Of a stretch of DNA of 64,000 bases, positions 1-11,527 are shown piece after piece (the stretch's first letter is position 1; each line of letters starts with the position of its first letter). The stretch is from Planococcus citri (lineage: Eukaryota; Arthropoda; Insecta; Hemiptera; Pseudococcidae). The stretch lies in NCBI RefSeq assembly GCF_950023065.1, contig NC_088681.1, positions 8,618,001 to 8,682,000 on the forward strand, given 5' to 3'. Position numbers and translations under genes: made by a program. The notes beneath the pieces are model-generated. The model was not told the DNA's origin. It ran no database searches and worked only from the letters and a program-made list of their open reading frames with translations.

Positions 1-799
1 TTATTTTCGGTCTGAAAGTGGAAAAATTCTTTGGAACGAATGTTCTCTTAGATGGATGGGCCGATTTTTTTGAAATTTCCATACGTGGATGTGGTCTAAC
101 GTGAGGCATGGAACGCTGTAATTATAATTGCAATTACTCAATTAGCTTCTTGAGTAATTGCAATTAATTACAAAAATTTGTACCAAAAAAAGAATAAAAT
201 GGGGAAAAGGGCCATATCAAAAGCGAAGCCGACAAAAGCGACGCCAACATCAGTTGAATTTCAAAATTTATGTAACATCACAGGGGCGAGTAAAATCTTT
301 TCCATTGTTCAATTTTCGAATTTATTTTTCAAAATTGAACAACGGAAAAGATTTTATCAAAAGGGAAGCCGACTCCTGTGGTGTTATATTTATCAAAAGC
401 AAAGCCAACATCCGTTTTAAAATGTAACACCGCGCCTTATCTACAGTGTTATCTTTCCCATTGTTCAATTTCAAACATTTCAAATTTGGTTATTTTTTAA
501 ACATTACAAATCAAAGTGATTTGTCGCCTATTGTCTCGATTATACCTAAATGTAACACAATGGGGGTTATAAAATTTTCTCTATTGTTCAATTTTGAGAA
601 ATGTTTTTAGAACACCTGCAGGTGTTTCATTTACATAAGGTAGTTACCCTTTCTGAATCAAATCCCACCAGTCATTTGTGATTTTGCTGTGCTCCCAAGA
701 GGTTCTCTCAGTACTGGAAGTGCTTTTGGAGTTGAATTATGCTTTCGAGATATATCACGTTGTGCACTGGAGCATTCAGAATAGCATAGTGCATTCAGA
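1..799. other. AT-rich non-coding stretch with short hairpins
   Basis: No gene is visible. The stretch holds a perfect 17-bp inverted repeat (125-141 and 150-166, 8-nt loop, core taattgcaattactcaa) and a larger imperfect hairpin centred near 324. The phrase attgttcaatttt recurs around 305, 469 and 585, and atcaaaag followed by aagcc recurs around 217, 356 and 393, so this looks like a decayed dispersed repeat. Short open frames here overlap on several frames and look fortuitous. Confidence 0.6.
291..356. repeat. 26-bp inverted repeat (hairpin)
   Basis: Positions 291-316 and 331-356 are reverse complements with a single mismatch (tccattgtt against aacaacgga) and a 14-nt loop. Weaker pairing extends outward: tgtaacatcacagg near 271 matches cctgtggtgttata near 376 in inverse. 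This suggests an old foldback repeat about 120-180 bp long. Confidence 0.8.
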
Positions 800-1430
800 A
801 TCTCATTGTGCTTTTTATTTGAAATCCCATGTTGTTTTTTTTTCAAAATCGCGTTGTGCTTTTTTTTCAAAATCACAGTGTACTTTTTTTTGAAATCGTG
901 TTGTGCTTTTTTTCAAAATTGTGTCGTGCTCATTTTATTGAAATCGATTCGTGCTTTTTTTCCGAAATTGCGTTGTGCTTTTTTTTGAAATCACGTTGGG
1001 CTTTTTTCCCAAAGTTGTGTTGTGCTTTTTTTTTGAAATCGAGTTGTGCTTTTTTTCCGAAATCGCATTGTGCTTTTTTCCGAAGTTGCATTGTGCTGTT
1101 TTTGAAATCGTGTTGTGCTTTTTCTTTGAAATTGCGTTGTGCTTTTTTTTCAAAATCGCGTTGTACTGTTATTTCAAAATCACGTTCTAATTTCAAATTT
1201 GCGTTGTGTACTTTTTTATAAAATTGCGTTGTGCTTTTTTTCAACATCTCATAGTGCTTTTTCTCAAATTTGTGTTGTGCTTTTTTTTTTACAAATTTGT
1301 GTTGTGATTTTTTTTCAAAATCGTGTTGTGCTTTTTTTTCAAAATCACATTGTGCTTTTTTCAAATTCGCGTTGTACTTTTCAAATTCGCGTTGTGTTTT
1401 CTTTTCATTTAGATTCGCGTTGTGCTTTTT
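800..1430. repeat. 24-bp degenerate tandem repeat, block 1
   Basis: Units of 22-26 bp (most often 23-24) read roughly ttgtgctttttttcaaaatc followed by gcg. Start points of the ttgtgct word fall near 853, 901, 924, 950, 973, 997, 1020, 1044, 1068, 1091, 1113 and 1138 and continue to about 1425. Because 24 is eight codons, long open frames run through on both strands (130 and 144 codons); their peptides are eight-residue Phe-rich or Lys-rich repeats. I regard these as repeat artefacts, not proteins. The same family returns at 4965-5400. Confidence 0.9.
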
Positions 1431-1447
1431 AGTGTGCGTAGCACACT

Positions 1448-2035
1448 ATTGGTTTCGCTTTGAGAAATGAAATTTCATTGTAACTGAATGTTCTCTTAAG
1501 CTATCCAACCATTTTTTGTACCTATTGGACACCATTTGAGAATCATTAAGACGGAGGGTATAGATGTATTTTCATTCAATTCGGATGGGTAATTGCTGAG
1601 TAATTGCAATTTTAGTTCATTATTTTAATGCATAAATTCCTAAAAAATGGTAAAGGGGACTTATAAACCACCTGCCGCTCATTGTACCCTGCTATACCCC
1701 CAGCCATCATCACTTTATAAACAGCTGCGTTGCATTGTACCCTGTTACACCCCCAGTCTGCCAGCTGTGTATTTCAAGTGGGAGTGGCTTGGTGGGGCGT
1801 TTCCCTCCAATGTATTTGGTTACCTCTGGCAGTAAAACAAATTGGCAGTTCATTTTATGTGAAACTCTTGTGAAGTATACATCATTCTAGTTTATGGTTT
1901 GCTTCTGTTAAGAATAGTGTTACCTATATTGTTCTTGTGTTGATTTAATGGTTGCAGCTTTGCAGTTAAAATAAACAGGTAATTATTACATCATCATTAT
2001 TGTTTTTATTATTATCATTTTTTTAATTTCTGTTT
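1448..2035. other. Non-coding spacer
   Basis: No gene recognised. A word cattgtaccctg followed by acccccag occurs twice (about 1680-1702 and 1734-1756). The element taattgctgagtaattgcaa near 1590 resembles the inverted repeat at 125-166. Confidence 0.5.
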
Positions 2036-3180
2036 TTTTAGGCTAGTTCAAATTCCTAATCTGGTGTTATTATTTTTTTTTTTTTGAAATTTTTGATTTT
2101 TGTTTTTTTTAGACTAGTTTAAGTTGAGTTTCTAATTTGGTGTTTTTTTAATTCAAATCTATTATTATTTTTTTTTAATTTCAATTTTTGTTTTTTTCAG
2201 ACTAGTTTAAATTGAGTTTCTAATCTGGTGCTTTTCTATTCTAAATCTATAATTTTTTTTTTGAAATTTTAATTTTTGTTTTTTTCAGGCTAGTTTAATT
2301 TAAGTTTCTAATCTAATCTGGTGTTATTATTTATTTTTTTTTTGTAATTTTTTTGTTTTTGTTTTTGTTTAGACTAGTTCAAATTGACTTTCTAATTTGG
2401 TGCTTTTTTAATTCAAATCTATTATTTTTTTTGTAATTTTTTTGTTTTTGTTTTTGTTTAGACTAGTTCAAATTGACTTTCTAATTTGGTGAATCTATAA
2501 TTTTTTTTTTGAAATTTTAATTTTTGTTTTTTTCAGGCTAGTTTAAATTAAGTTTCTAATCTAATCTGGTGTTATTATTTATTTTTTTTTTGTAATTTTT
2601 TTGTTTTTGTTTTTGTTTAGACTAGTTCAAATTGACTTTCTAATTTGGTGCTTTTTTAATTCAAATCTATTATTTTTTTTTTTTAATTTCAATTTTTGTT
2701 TTTTTCAGACTAGTTTAAATTGAGTTTCTAATCTGGTGCTTTTCTATTTTAAATCTATAATTTTTTTTTTGAAATTTTAATTTTTGTTTTTTCAGGCTAG
2801 TTTAAATTAAGTTTCTAATCTAATCTGGTGTTATTATTTATTTTTTTTGTACTTTTTTTGTTTTTGTTTTTGTTTAGACTAGTTCAAATTGACTTTCTAA
2901 TTTGGTGCTTTTTAAATTCAAATCTATTATTTTTTTTTTGAAATTTCAATTTTTGTTTTTTTCAGACTAGTTTAAATTGAGTTTCTAATCTGGTGTTTTT
3001 TTAATTCAAATCTATAATTTTTTTTTTTGAAATTTTAATTTTTGTTTTTTTCAGGCTAGTTTAAATTGAGTTTCTAATCTAATCTGGTGTTATTATTTAT
3101 TTATTTTTTTTTTAATTTTTGTTTTTGTTTTTTTTTTAGACTAGTTCAAATTGAGTTTCTAATCTGGTGCTTTTTTTTAA
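2036..3180. repeat. Higher-order minisatellite, three monomers per about 259 bp
   Basis: About 14 monomers of 70-90 bp each carry the core (a/g)gctagtt or agactagtt. Core positions are near 2042, 2110, 2198, 2287, 2370, 2459, 2535, 2618, 2708, 2794, 2875, 2963, 3053 and 3138. Three monomer types can be told apart: A (ttcaaattgactttctaatttggtgc), B (tttaaattgagtttctaatctggtgc, both given as type descriptions) and C (with the doubled ctaatctaatc). C recurs at 2287, 2535, 2794 and 3053, spacing 248, 259 and 259 bp, so the later part is a true A-B-C higher-order repeat. Every core is preceded by a T/G tract ending in cag or tag, which resembles a 3' splice site. Confidence 0.88.
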
Positions 3181-3725
3181 TACATAGGGACAAATGAAGC
3201 CAACAAGTAGTGGCATACCTAATTGAAGCTAATAAGTAGTGGCAATGTGGAGGCAAAATTAAAGTCAATACATAGGGACAAATGAAGCCAACAAGTAGTG
3301 GCATACCTAATTGAAGCCAATAAGTAGTGGCAATGTTGAGGCAAAATTAAAGTCAATACATAGGGACAAATGAAGCCAACAAGTAGTGGCATACCTAATT
3401 GAAGCCAATAAGTAGTGGCAATGTTGAGGCAAAATTAAAGTCAATACATAGGGACAAATGAAGCCAACAAGTAGTGGCATACCTAATTGAAGCCAAATAA
3501 GTAGTGGCAATGTTGAGGCAACATTAAAGTCAATACATAGGGATAAATGAAGCCAACAAGTAGTGGCATACCTAATTGAAGCCAATAAGTAGTGGCAATG
3601 TTGAGGCAAAATTAAAGTCAATACATAGGGACAAATGAAGCCAACAAGTAGTGGCATACCTAATTGAAGCCAATAAGTAGTGGCAGGTCAAGCCTATATA
3701 AGGAGGCCAAATTAATGTCAATATA
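3181..3725. repeat. 88-bp tandem repeat, block 1
   Basis: The word tacataggga starts at 3181, 3269, 3357, 3445, 3534 and 3622, with a diverged seventh at 3722. The period is 88 bp (89 once, through a single extra a). Each unit contains gaagccaa(c/t)aagtagtggca twice. A 116-codon minus-strand open frame (3307-3657) runs through several units; it reads each unit in a different frame because 88 is not a multiple of three, so it is a repeat artefact. Confidence 0.93.
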
Positions 3726-4237
3726 TAGGGACACTTTTTATTTTCATTTTATTTGTTTTTTATTATTTTTTTAAGTTGATTACTAAATTTTTTTGATCAA
3801 TTGAATTTCTGGTAATTTTTTTATGCTAAATAAATGTATTATGCATTTTCCAAGTTATTTTTTTTTCAATTTGGGTTTTTATCTAATAATATTTTTTTAT
3901 TCAAATTTCATTTTTTTTGCAGGCTCATAAGAGTTGATATTCCAATTCAATTAGAAGTGTTTACCATTGAAGAATTTATACATATGTATTTCCATTTGAT
4001 TTTCTAGTAAGTTTTTTTGTTTTTTTGTGATTTATTGTTTTTGTATAGAATAATTATAAATTCCATTTTTAATGTTATAAAATGTGATTGGTATCTTGAC
4101 CATTTTCAAATTTCTTGTTTGAATTTAAATCATGTTTTCTTTACAGGTTAGTGAATGTTATTATTCCAAGGGTCTCTGGATTCTTCAATCAGAAGAGTTT
4201 TTTCTTTCAATTCTCAATTTGGGCAACTCAAAAATTT
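3726..4237. other. AT-rich spacer between the two 88-bp blocks
   Basis: No gene seen. It is T-rich, with further motifs of the type ttttttgcaggct and tttacaggtta that recall the junctions in the neighbouring higher-order minisatellite, so it may be decayed monomers. Confidence 0.5.
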
Positions 4238-4535
4238 GTGAAGCCAACAAGTAGTGGCATACCTAATTGAAGCCAATAAGTAGTGGCAGTGAACAGGCAA
4301 AATTACAGTCAATACATAGGGACAAATGCAGCCAACAAGTAGTGGCATACCTAATTGAAGCCAATAAGTAGTGGCAATGTAGAGGCAAAATTAAAGTCAT
4401 TACATAGGGACAAATGAAGCCAATAAGCAGTGGCATACCTAATTCAAACCAATAAGTAGTGGCAAGTCAAGCCTATATATGGAGGCGAAATTAAAGTCAA
4501 TACATAGGGACAAATGAGGCCAAAAATTCCTTTTT
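4238..4535. repeat. 88-bp tandem repeat, block 2
   Basis: The same units as in 3181-3725, more diverged: gaagccaacaagtagtggca starts near 4240, and tacatagggacaaatg returns at about 4313, 4402 and 4500. The closing unit has gtcaagcctatat, as does the last unit of block 1 (about 3687), so both blocks end in the same variant and probably derive from one ancestral array. Confidence 0.9.
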
Positions 4536-4964
4536 TTGCTATAAATTCCAAAAAACCTCATTTTCTTTAAAAATTGTCCAAAAGTCTTATTGTTTTCTGT
4601 TTTTTGCTAAAATTTTATTCTTGCATTGAAGAATGAACATGAAATTATTGTTCCTAGTACTAGCTTCTTTGCTAATATATTTTACTAAATTTTTGTTTGT
4701 GTTTAGAATGCAAAGGTTGTTTTTTTCTGTTTATAATTTTTGTTTTTCATATTTTATTCAGTTTTCACAAATAACATATGTATTTACTTTTGTTTACATT
4801 TAGCATTAAATAATTATTCTGATTTTTGTTTTCACATCTTATTCAGTATTTACAAGTACCTATATGATTATTTTTTGTAAACTATCAGTGAAAACTGTAC
4901 AACTGTATACAGCTACGCACACTTTGCAGCTAAGCTGTGCTTAGCTGTCTAGTTTTTTAGTCAA
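4536..4964. other. AT-rich non-coding spacer
   Basis: No gene. It holds a loosely repeated cacat(a/c)ttattcagt phrase (about 4747 and 4834) and, at the right end, the palindromic cagctaagctgtgcttagctg stretch described with the composite block. Confidence 0.45.
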
Positions 4965-5400
4965 AATCGCATTGTGCTCTTGTTTTAAAATCGAAATGGT
5001 TTATTTTTCAAAATTGTGTTGTACTTTTTTTCAAATTTGTGTTGTGCTTTTTTTTGGAAATAGCATTGTGCTTTTTTTTCAAAAACGCGTTGTGCTTTTT
5101 TTTAAAATCACGTTTTCATTTTCGGAATTGCGTTGTGCTTCTTTTTCAAAATTGGGTTTTGCTTTTTTTTCAAATCTAGTGCTTATTTTTTTAAAATCGC
5201 ATTGTGCTCATTTTTTTGAAATCGCGTACTTAGTGCATTTTTTTCAAAGTTGTGTTTTTTTTGAAATCGCGTTGTGCTTTCAAAATCACAATCGTGTTCT
5301 GCTTTTGAAATACAAATTGTGTTTTTCCAAAATCGCGTTTTCATTTTCGGAATTGCGTTGTGCTTCTTTTTCAAAATTGGGTTTTGCTTTTTTATTTCAA
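4965..5400. repeat. 24-bp degenerate tandem repeat, block 2
   Basis: The same ttgtgctttttttcaaaatcgc units as block 1, more diverged. A longer segment (tttcattttcggaattgcgttgtgcttctttttc) occurs twice, near 5113 and 5338, showing a secondary duplication of about 225 bp. The 147-codon open frame through it is an artefact of the near-24-bp period. Confidence 0.88.
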
Positions 5401-8337
5401 GTTTCTAATTTTTGATTTCTGACTTATCAAAATATTAGGTCTCAGTTTTTCATTTAATTTCAAGTTTCCATATTTACCCAATTTCTGTTTTTAATTTCGT
5501 TTTCAGGTTCTCGATTCCTTTTTCAATTTTTTTCCCATAATTTTACTTCTATTTTTATTTTTAGTTTCCGATCAAAAATTCTCAATTTGATTTCAATCTG
5601 TAGTACCTACATAATATGTACATTTCTATAAAAATTGTAATCCCTAAAAAAACATACAAATCCCAACTAACCTGTCCTAAAAGGGGTTGTGAGGGGGGGG
5701 GGGGTCAATGACATTTTTAAACATTTTTTTTCCTAATAATAAAACCCCATAAAGAAATTTTGGGCAAAGCCATAGGACCTGAATCCAAACCCAGCCAGAT
5801 TTTATGAGAAGTAACACGACTTTTCTTGTACCGGAAATAATTTCATATTTAATTATTGTTCTTCGCTGCGATTAAAATGATGAAAATATCACTCTTCACT
5901 TGAAAACCTTCATCCTTTGAGTATTCTTTAACACAATAGGCAAATATTTCAGGAAAATTCACCCAACATCCGAGCCCGAGCCTCGAACGCAAACACTTGT
6001 TAACCGTCGTCGTCGGCATTTTTGTATTCGACGTGCACGAAAGGTGTAAATTCTAAAACGATTTAATCTATCCGGCTATAAATCTAGCATCGAAAATGCG
6101 TGTCTAGGCCGTAAGGAGACGACAACATTGTTTAGATTTATGATCAAATGAAAAGGTTTTCCGTTTTTTTTTTTCTATATTCCGTTCCGACAAATATTTT
6201 TTTCCAGGCAAAAAACTGCCAGTAACGACGAAACTCTAGGAACTCGGACGTTATTGCGATGCCGTGACAGGAAAAAAACATACAAAGGACTACGGTAGGA
6301 GGTACGTACACGTAGATGAATGGTGTAAAAGGTGCAGGTACTACAGGTAAATAATTTTAAAAGCGACGAACGCCGAACGACGAACATTGAACGACAAAAT
6401 GCGAGAATATTTTTCGTTAGCGAGACCGGTCGAATGGTTTCGAATTTTTAACCTCTTTGTCGGATGAACAGGACACGACGAAGGGACAAAGAAGAAAAAG
6501 CACCAAAATCCAATAAGTTTTGTAGACACAATACACAGCAATCGAAGTTAAACTTGAGGAGAAGCTGAGACGTAGTGAAAGGTCAGAGGTCTGAAGTGTG
6601 AGAAAATAAAAACAAAACAAAAAATGAAAAATGTATACGACGCAATATACGAGTAGGTAGTATAAACCTCTCGGTAAGTAGTTGAATAAATACCATACAC
6701 AGTACCTTGGCCCAAAAATAAAAAGACAAAAGAGAAAAGAATCGCTCGTGTAACGAAATTTTCTTTCTTTCGCCGGTGTGCCCCTAACACAAAAACAATA
6801 CTTTCGTTTACGCCATTTGCGTCTTGTCCTACATCGTCAATTCGTCGACTTCTTCCTATCGTCGTAGAAGGACTCTCGTCCTATCTTATTGGAAAATAAA
6901 TTTATGAAATATTTCTCCTTGGAAAACTTTCCAGCCTGCGTTTGTTTCTTTTTATGCGGTTCGAGTGCTGTATTTTATATCAATTTTGGGCGAAAATCCA
7001 CTTTTTTGATAGGTATCTAACTACAATAAGAGCGGATCAATAAAAAACATACCTTCAATATTGATCTAATAGATCGCTTTTAGATTTGCATTATATCGTT
7101 GCGAATTTTTAAATAACATTTTTTCACGTTTTCTCCTGTATTTCAGAAGTAAATTGAACATATTATCTTTTATTTCAGTTTGCTCATTTTTTGACCAGAA
7201 AATTTTTGATTTCTGCCATCTTCAACGGTTCGAACCACGTTTTGCAGCTTCAAAATTTGTACTTCCCCAGAAATAACCTTTTTTTGAGGACTTTTGGCCC
7301 AGATAGTCTAAAATTATTTACGTGACATTTTGAGATCACAGCTAGTAATCAACTGTTGTGAATTTGGAAAAAATGTTGAACATAGTTGGGCAGTTTTGGG
7401 TTTTGACGAATTTTAAAAGGGAGGAGGGGACAATAATTTCGAAACCTTCAAGAAAAACCAACCTGCAAAAGGATGCAATTGGCTCTGGTACTTGAATTAT
7501 TTCACGCATCATCGTGAAAAAATAAAATAAAATGAAAATTAATTACCTAAAAGTGTTTTTGATCTTGAACATTCCCTCCCCTTTATTGAGTCTCTCTCAA
7601 CACATGAAGTTATGGTTTTTTTATCTTACCAAATTTAGGAATTTTCATTTGATGAAATATTGCTTCCAAAATATCAAAAAATCACAACAGACTTCCTTCG
7701 TCTGACCCTCAGACCCCCCCCCTTATTTCCCCTATTCGTACACATTTTTCACTGGAAACGATGAAATTACTCATTCATTCAGATTTGGCAATTCATCACC
7801 CTGAAATTATTTTCAAAAAGACGAAATGTATTATTTTTTTCACCTTTTTTTTTTAATTCAAGAATTTTAAATCTGTTTCTATGAATTATGAAAATATGTT
7901 TTTCTGAAAATTTTCTCCCTTTGATCTACTTTTCTCATCCAAAAGTATGAAATTTTTTAGACTGTTGTTTTTTTCATTCATAAAATTATGGAATCAATCG
8001 TATACAATTTTGAAAGAAGCGCAATTTTTTGGAATTCATCCACCTCCACTCCCCCTTCAAGGGATTGGCTGATCTGAAACAAAAAAGTTTTCGTTTTTTC
8101 CCCATGATTTCTCATTTTATTGTCAAATTGTCCGTTTAAAATTACAAACTCGAAAAAAGGGTTCAATTTCTCACAATTCACAAAACCCTTGATCTTTATC
8201 CTCGAGTAACTCAGAAATATGAAGTTTCTTATACTCTCCATATTTGCCACCTCGTATTAGGTATGGAAATTGTTTTTAAATCTTGAAAAAAAAGGATCCC
8301 ATCCACGGCCCCAACAATTTTTTTTGACTTTTACCTA
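5401..8337. other. No gene recognised
   Basis: AT-rich and partly single-copy-like. It includes a 13-base G run near 5692-5704 and, between about 5960 and 6900, sequence with more CpG than its surroundings. Four overlapping minus-strand open frames of 66-80 codons lie there (6175-6790), but they have no recognisable domains and disagree in frame. I see no convincing splice-bounded exon. Confidence 0.5.
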
Positions 8338-8600
8338 TTGGGGGAGGTTCGGGGGGGGCCATGGGTGAAGTCGATTCGAAAAACTAAGGCAATATTCGTG
8401 TTCAGCGATATCAAAAACATACTATTGCATGTGTCACACGAATGTAACCATTTTTTTGGGGGGGTCACCCCCTTTGGAGAGGTGCTGGGGGCCGTGGACG
8501 GGTCCAATCACAAATCTGACGTCATATTCGTGTTCAGCGTCGTCGAAAACATACAATTCGATATATCACATGCCCCAGATTTTCTTTTAAAAGTTTCACC
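8338..8600 (+). repeat. Two tandem copies of a 132-bp dispersed repeat
   Basis: The phrase atattcgtgttcagcg occurs at about 8391 and 8523, followed in both by tcgaaaacata or tcaaaaacata and by a tcaca word, and is preceded by ggaggt-rich sequence. The spacing of 132 bp is 44 codons, so a 126-codon open frame spans both copies; its two halves are alike only because the DNA is repeated. A third copy lies at about 45205-45265. No protein family is recognised. Confidence 0.65.
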
Positions 8601-11371
8601 CAAAATTGGGGGTGGGGGTGCTCCCCTTCCGTCAAGAGTGCCATCTCGAAACCTAAATATTTCGAAAAAGTATCAAAATTTGCATCTATGGAATTTTTTT
8701 AAAAATTTTAAATGGTAGCTCCCACTTACAGCGCCATTTTGAAATTTGAACTTTCAAATTGAAAGTTCAACTTTCAACTTTTGAAAATTTCAAAATACTT
8801 AAAAAGTTCAAAATTTAATGCCTTTTCGAACTGTGAAATCAGTTTTGATCAAAGTAACATAGTTTTGGAGGAATGGGCTGCTGAAGTTGAGTACCTCGAG
8901 ACAATGTGAAAATAATGGAAGCTCCCCCACCCGCCCCCTGAGGGGGCTGTGACCAAACTGATTGCGGCTTTCTTAATTACTGGGTGGGTAGATATTGTAA
9001 AAAAAAATTGAGCAAAATCGAAGGACATGACCCAAAAACGTTGGTTGAGTTGACATGGAATGACCACAACTAAAAAATCACCACTCTTCTTCTCGACTGA
9101 CTCATTTACTCGAATCTTTGAAATTCGTTCTTAGCTCGTCTCTGCTGATATTTTTCACCCAAATGGGTCGAAAGTAGGTACCTACTCATTTCTCACAGTA
9201 TTTCCTTATTCATTATGTAGGTATAATGTTTTAAAAGCAGAATCAAGAGTTTTTTCCCTCAAAATTGGGACCCTCCTTTGATTTGCTCGTACGATGTGAT
9301 GATATTTTAATTTTTTCAAAAATGCCATGCTTTAGTGAGAAACATTATTTTGATCTATTTTAAAACAGTAGATTTGTGTTCAAAAAATCTACAAATGAGA
9401 ACACGATTCTCTTTTAGAGATTTGAATCTCACCCCCCCCCTCCCCTGTGTACTTAATCAACTTGAAACGTTGAAATGTTTCGAGTTCTTAGTTATATGCC
9501 ATAAAATAATCTGAAAGCTTGGAAATAAAAAGCTCATTCTAAACTGACTCAAATCAAAACTCGAATCAAATCTCCCATTTCACTCAATTCTTCTTCAAAA
9601 GTCCCCCACGAAAGCTTATCTCGAGACTTGCTGGCATAAGAAAATCTGTTTGAGACGTTTTAGGGAAAATATACGCTAAAAAATTCGAAATAAAAAATTA
9701 GAATTAAAAATTTCAAAGTTCAATTTTCACTTTAAAAGCACGACCATTTAAAATGAATAAAAAACTGAAGGCTATACTAATAAAATTAGAAAAAAGTTGC
9801 ACTATAGATTCATTTTTGTCCTCTTTTGAACAAACGAATCTCCGAAATGAAATCTGAACACCACTGAGGAGTACAATATGGTTCAAAATTTGATTGAAAT
9901 TCGAAAAAACTACCGTGCTCCAAATATGGTCGAAATCCCCCCTTCAAATTCAATGCTGTTTAACGCATCATTATGTGACGTTTTTGAGACTGCTAAGTTG
10001 GAATATTCACTTATTTTTCTCGATGCAACTTCTCGCTGCATTTTGCCCTCTACAATTTTGAAAAAAAAGCGCAAAAAATTACATTATAGTGTGAAATATA
10101 GATTTTTACAAATTCAAGGATGCTGAGAGTTCAAATATCTATTGAGTATTCATTTTTCAGATAAAAAATCCCTTAGTATCCTTCTAATCGATCTCCAAAT
10201 TTCGAAAAGAAATACGAAAAATCTATGGATTGTGACGTAACGAGTGAATTTCTGAGTAAACATGAAGATTTGGGAACGAGGGCCATGTACATACTTATGT
10301 ATGAATTAAATCAATTTATATTTTCATTTCGAAACAAAAACAATCGAACAAATAATAAATACGTCATGCCACATTTTTTTCAATTTTATCGCAAGATTTT
10401 TTTTTCAAAATCTGAAGAATTAAAAGAGCAAGAATTTAGGAAATTTTGATAAATCAATAGAATCTTCGTGCCATCTCATAGTTTTGTAATTCATTCGTGC
10501 TTTATTTTCAAAATTTTCAAAGAGTGGGGAGCACTGAGGGGTCGTATATTAAAAAATTGGCAAATACTTATTTGAACTGAGGACCCTCGAAAACTTCACA
10601 AACTACGTGCCACACACGACGTCATTTCAATCTGTTTTTAGGATTTATTTAGGACCAAGGACTGGTGGGGGGAAGGGGGGTCTGAGTATTGGATGTATAA
10701 TTAAGTTATCGAAATACATCACTCATGTTCATGGGAATTTACAAACATTTTGAAACAAATCTTTCCAAAAAAAAACCTAAAAACAGCTGATGAATGTTTC
10801 TGATTTTTTTTTTAGAACACAAGGGTACGTGAGCTCTCCAAATTTCGTATTCTCCAAATCCAGTAGACCTATTCTCAAAAATGATTCACAGTTTTCCATG
10901 TTTTCGATTTTCGGAGCTGAATTCCTCATCTCAGTTAGGCAAAAATCATTCGAAATGGCATTTTAGTACTTTTTCGTGATTTTGGAGAGGAAGGGCCGGA
11001 CGTGGTACCTCAAAACTACCCTCTCTGCGTCCAAAATTCGTCATTTTCAATCCTTCGAAATAAAACAACAAAAAGAGGAAGTTTTCAAATTAAAAATCGA
11101 ACATAATATTATTTTTCAAATATTCGAGCTTTGAGAGCCCCCCCTCCCTCCATCTCCCTCTCATTGTGGCGAACGAACAAATCTGGATCAGGGCTCTGGG
11201 GAAAGTGGAAATTTTGCAAATAATAATCTATTTAAAAAATCTCATCAATAGCCCTGCTGTCGAATAAACTCGCAATAGAGATAGTCCCCCCCCCTTTGAC
11301 ACTCTAAAAATATCCACCACCGTATTCAAAAACAAAATATGTATATCTACTAGAAAAAATTATTCACTCAC
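8601..11371. other. No gene recognised; dispersed AT-rich repeats
   Basis: A strongly self-complementary stretch of gaaatttgaac and gttcaactttc words lies at about 8735-8800, and related text recurs near 13740 and 45430. Pyrimidine runs (for example 9431-9446, 11138-11155, 11286-11297) and open frames under 90 codons are present, none of them convincing. If the exon at 11372-11527 is real, its downstream introns and exons should lie in this stretch or further left; I could not identify them. Confidence 0.45.
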
Positions 11372-11527
11372 CGGCGGATTGGTCAACGTCGAAATAGCCT
11401 CGTTCAAATGTTTCAAATTTAACGTAGAAATATCCTCGATATCGGACGAAAATTGCACCGAACTTTGACGATGTTTTTCTCGATAAACGTCGCAATTAGG
11501 AGAAATTTTGCTAAACGGACACGACAT
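11372..11527 (-). CDS. First coding exon of an unidentified gene
   Basis: A 52-codon exon on the minus strand begins with ATG at 11527, in good context (ccaaagATG), and ends at ccg before a consensus donor GTGAGT at 11366-11371. It finishes in phase 0. The peptide begins MSCPFSKISPNCDVYREKHR and ends in STLTNPP; it is Ser-rich and has no domain I can name. Codons are ordinary and often end in G or C (tcg, ccg, acg, gtg), unlike the surrounding AT-rich filler, which supports coding. Upstream, a tttattttacag acceptor at about 11603 suggests that the exon continues from a 5' UTR exon further right. No downstream exon was found. Confidence is good that this is a coding exon, but nil for its function. 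Confidence 0.6.

Larger units (their letters stand above)
1431..4964. repeat. Composite 3.5-kb block lying between two copies of the 24-bp satellite
   Basis: The block starts with a hairpin agtgtgc-gta-gcacact (1431-1447). The 12-mer agtgtgcgtagc (1431-1442) recurs inverted as gctacgcacact at 4912-4923. Next to the right copy is a second hairpin, cagctaag/cttagctg (about 4928-4948). Inside lie a higher-order minisatellite and two blocks of an 88-bp repeat. The arrangement suggests one composite non-coding insertion into the 24-bp satellite, but no target duplication is clear and no transposase was seen. Independent rearrangement of neighbouring satellites is the alternative. Confidence 0.35.

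Noticed and set aside
829..1364. Long open frames (130 and 144 codons) on both strands
   Set aside because: They read eight-residue repeats imposed by the 24-bp satellite; peptides are Phe/Cys- or Lys/His-rich on the two strands and have no domain.
3307..3657. 116-codon minus-strand frame
   Set aside because: Reads the 88-bp repeat in successive frames; no independent evidence of coding.
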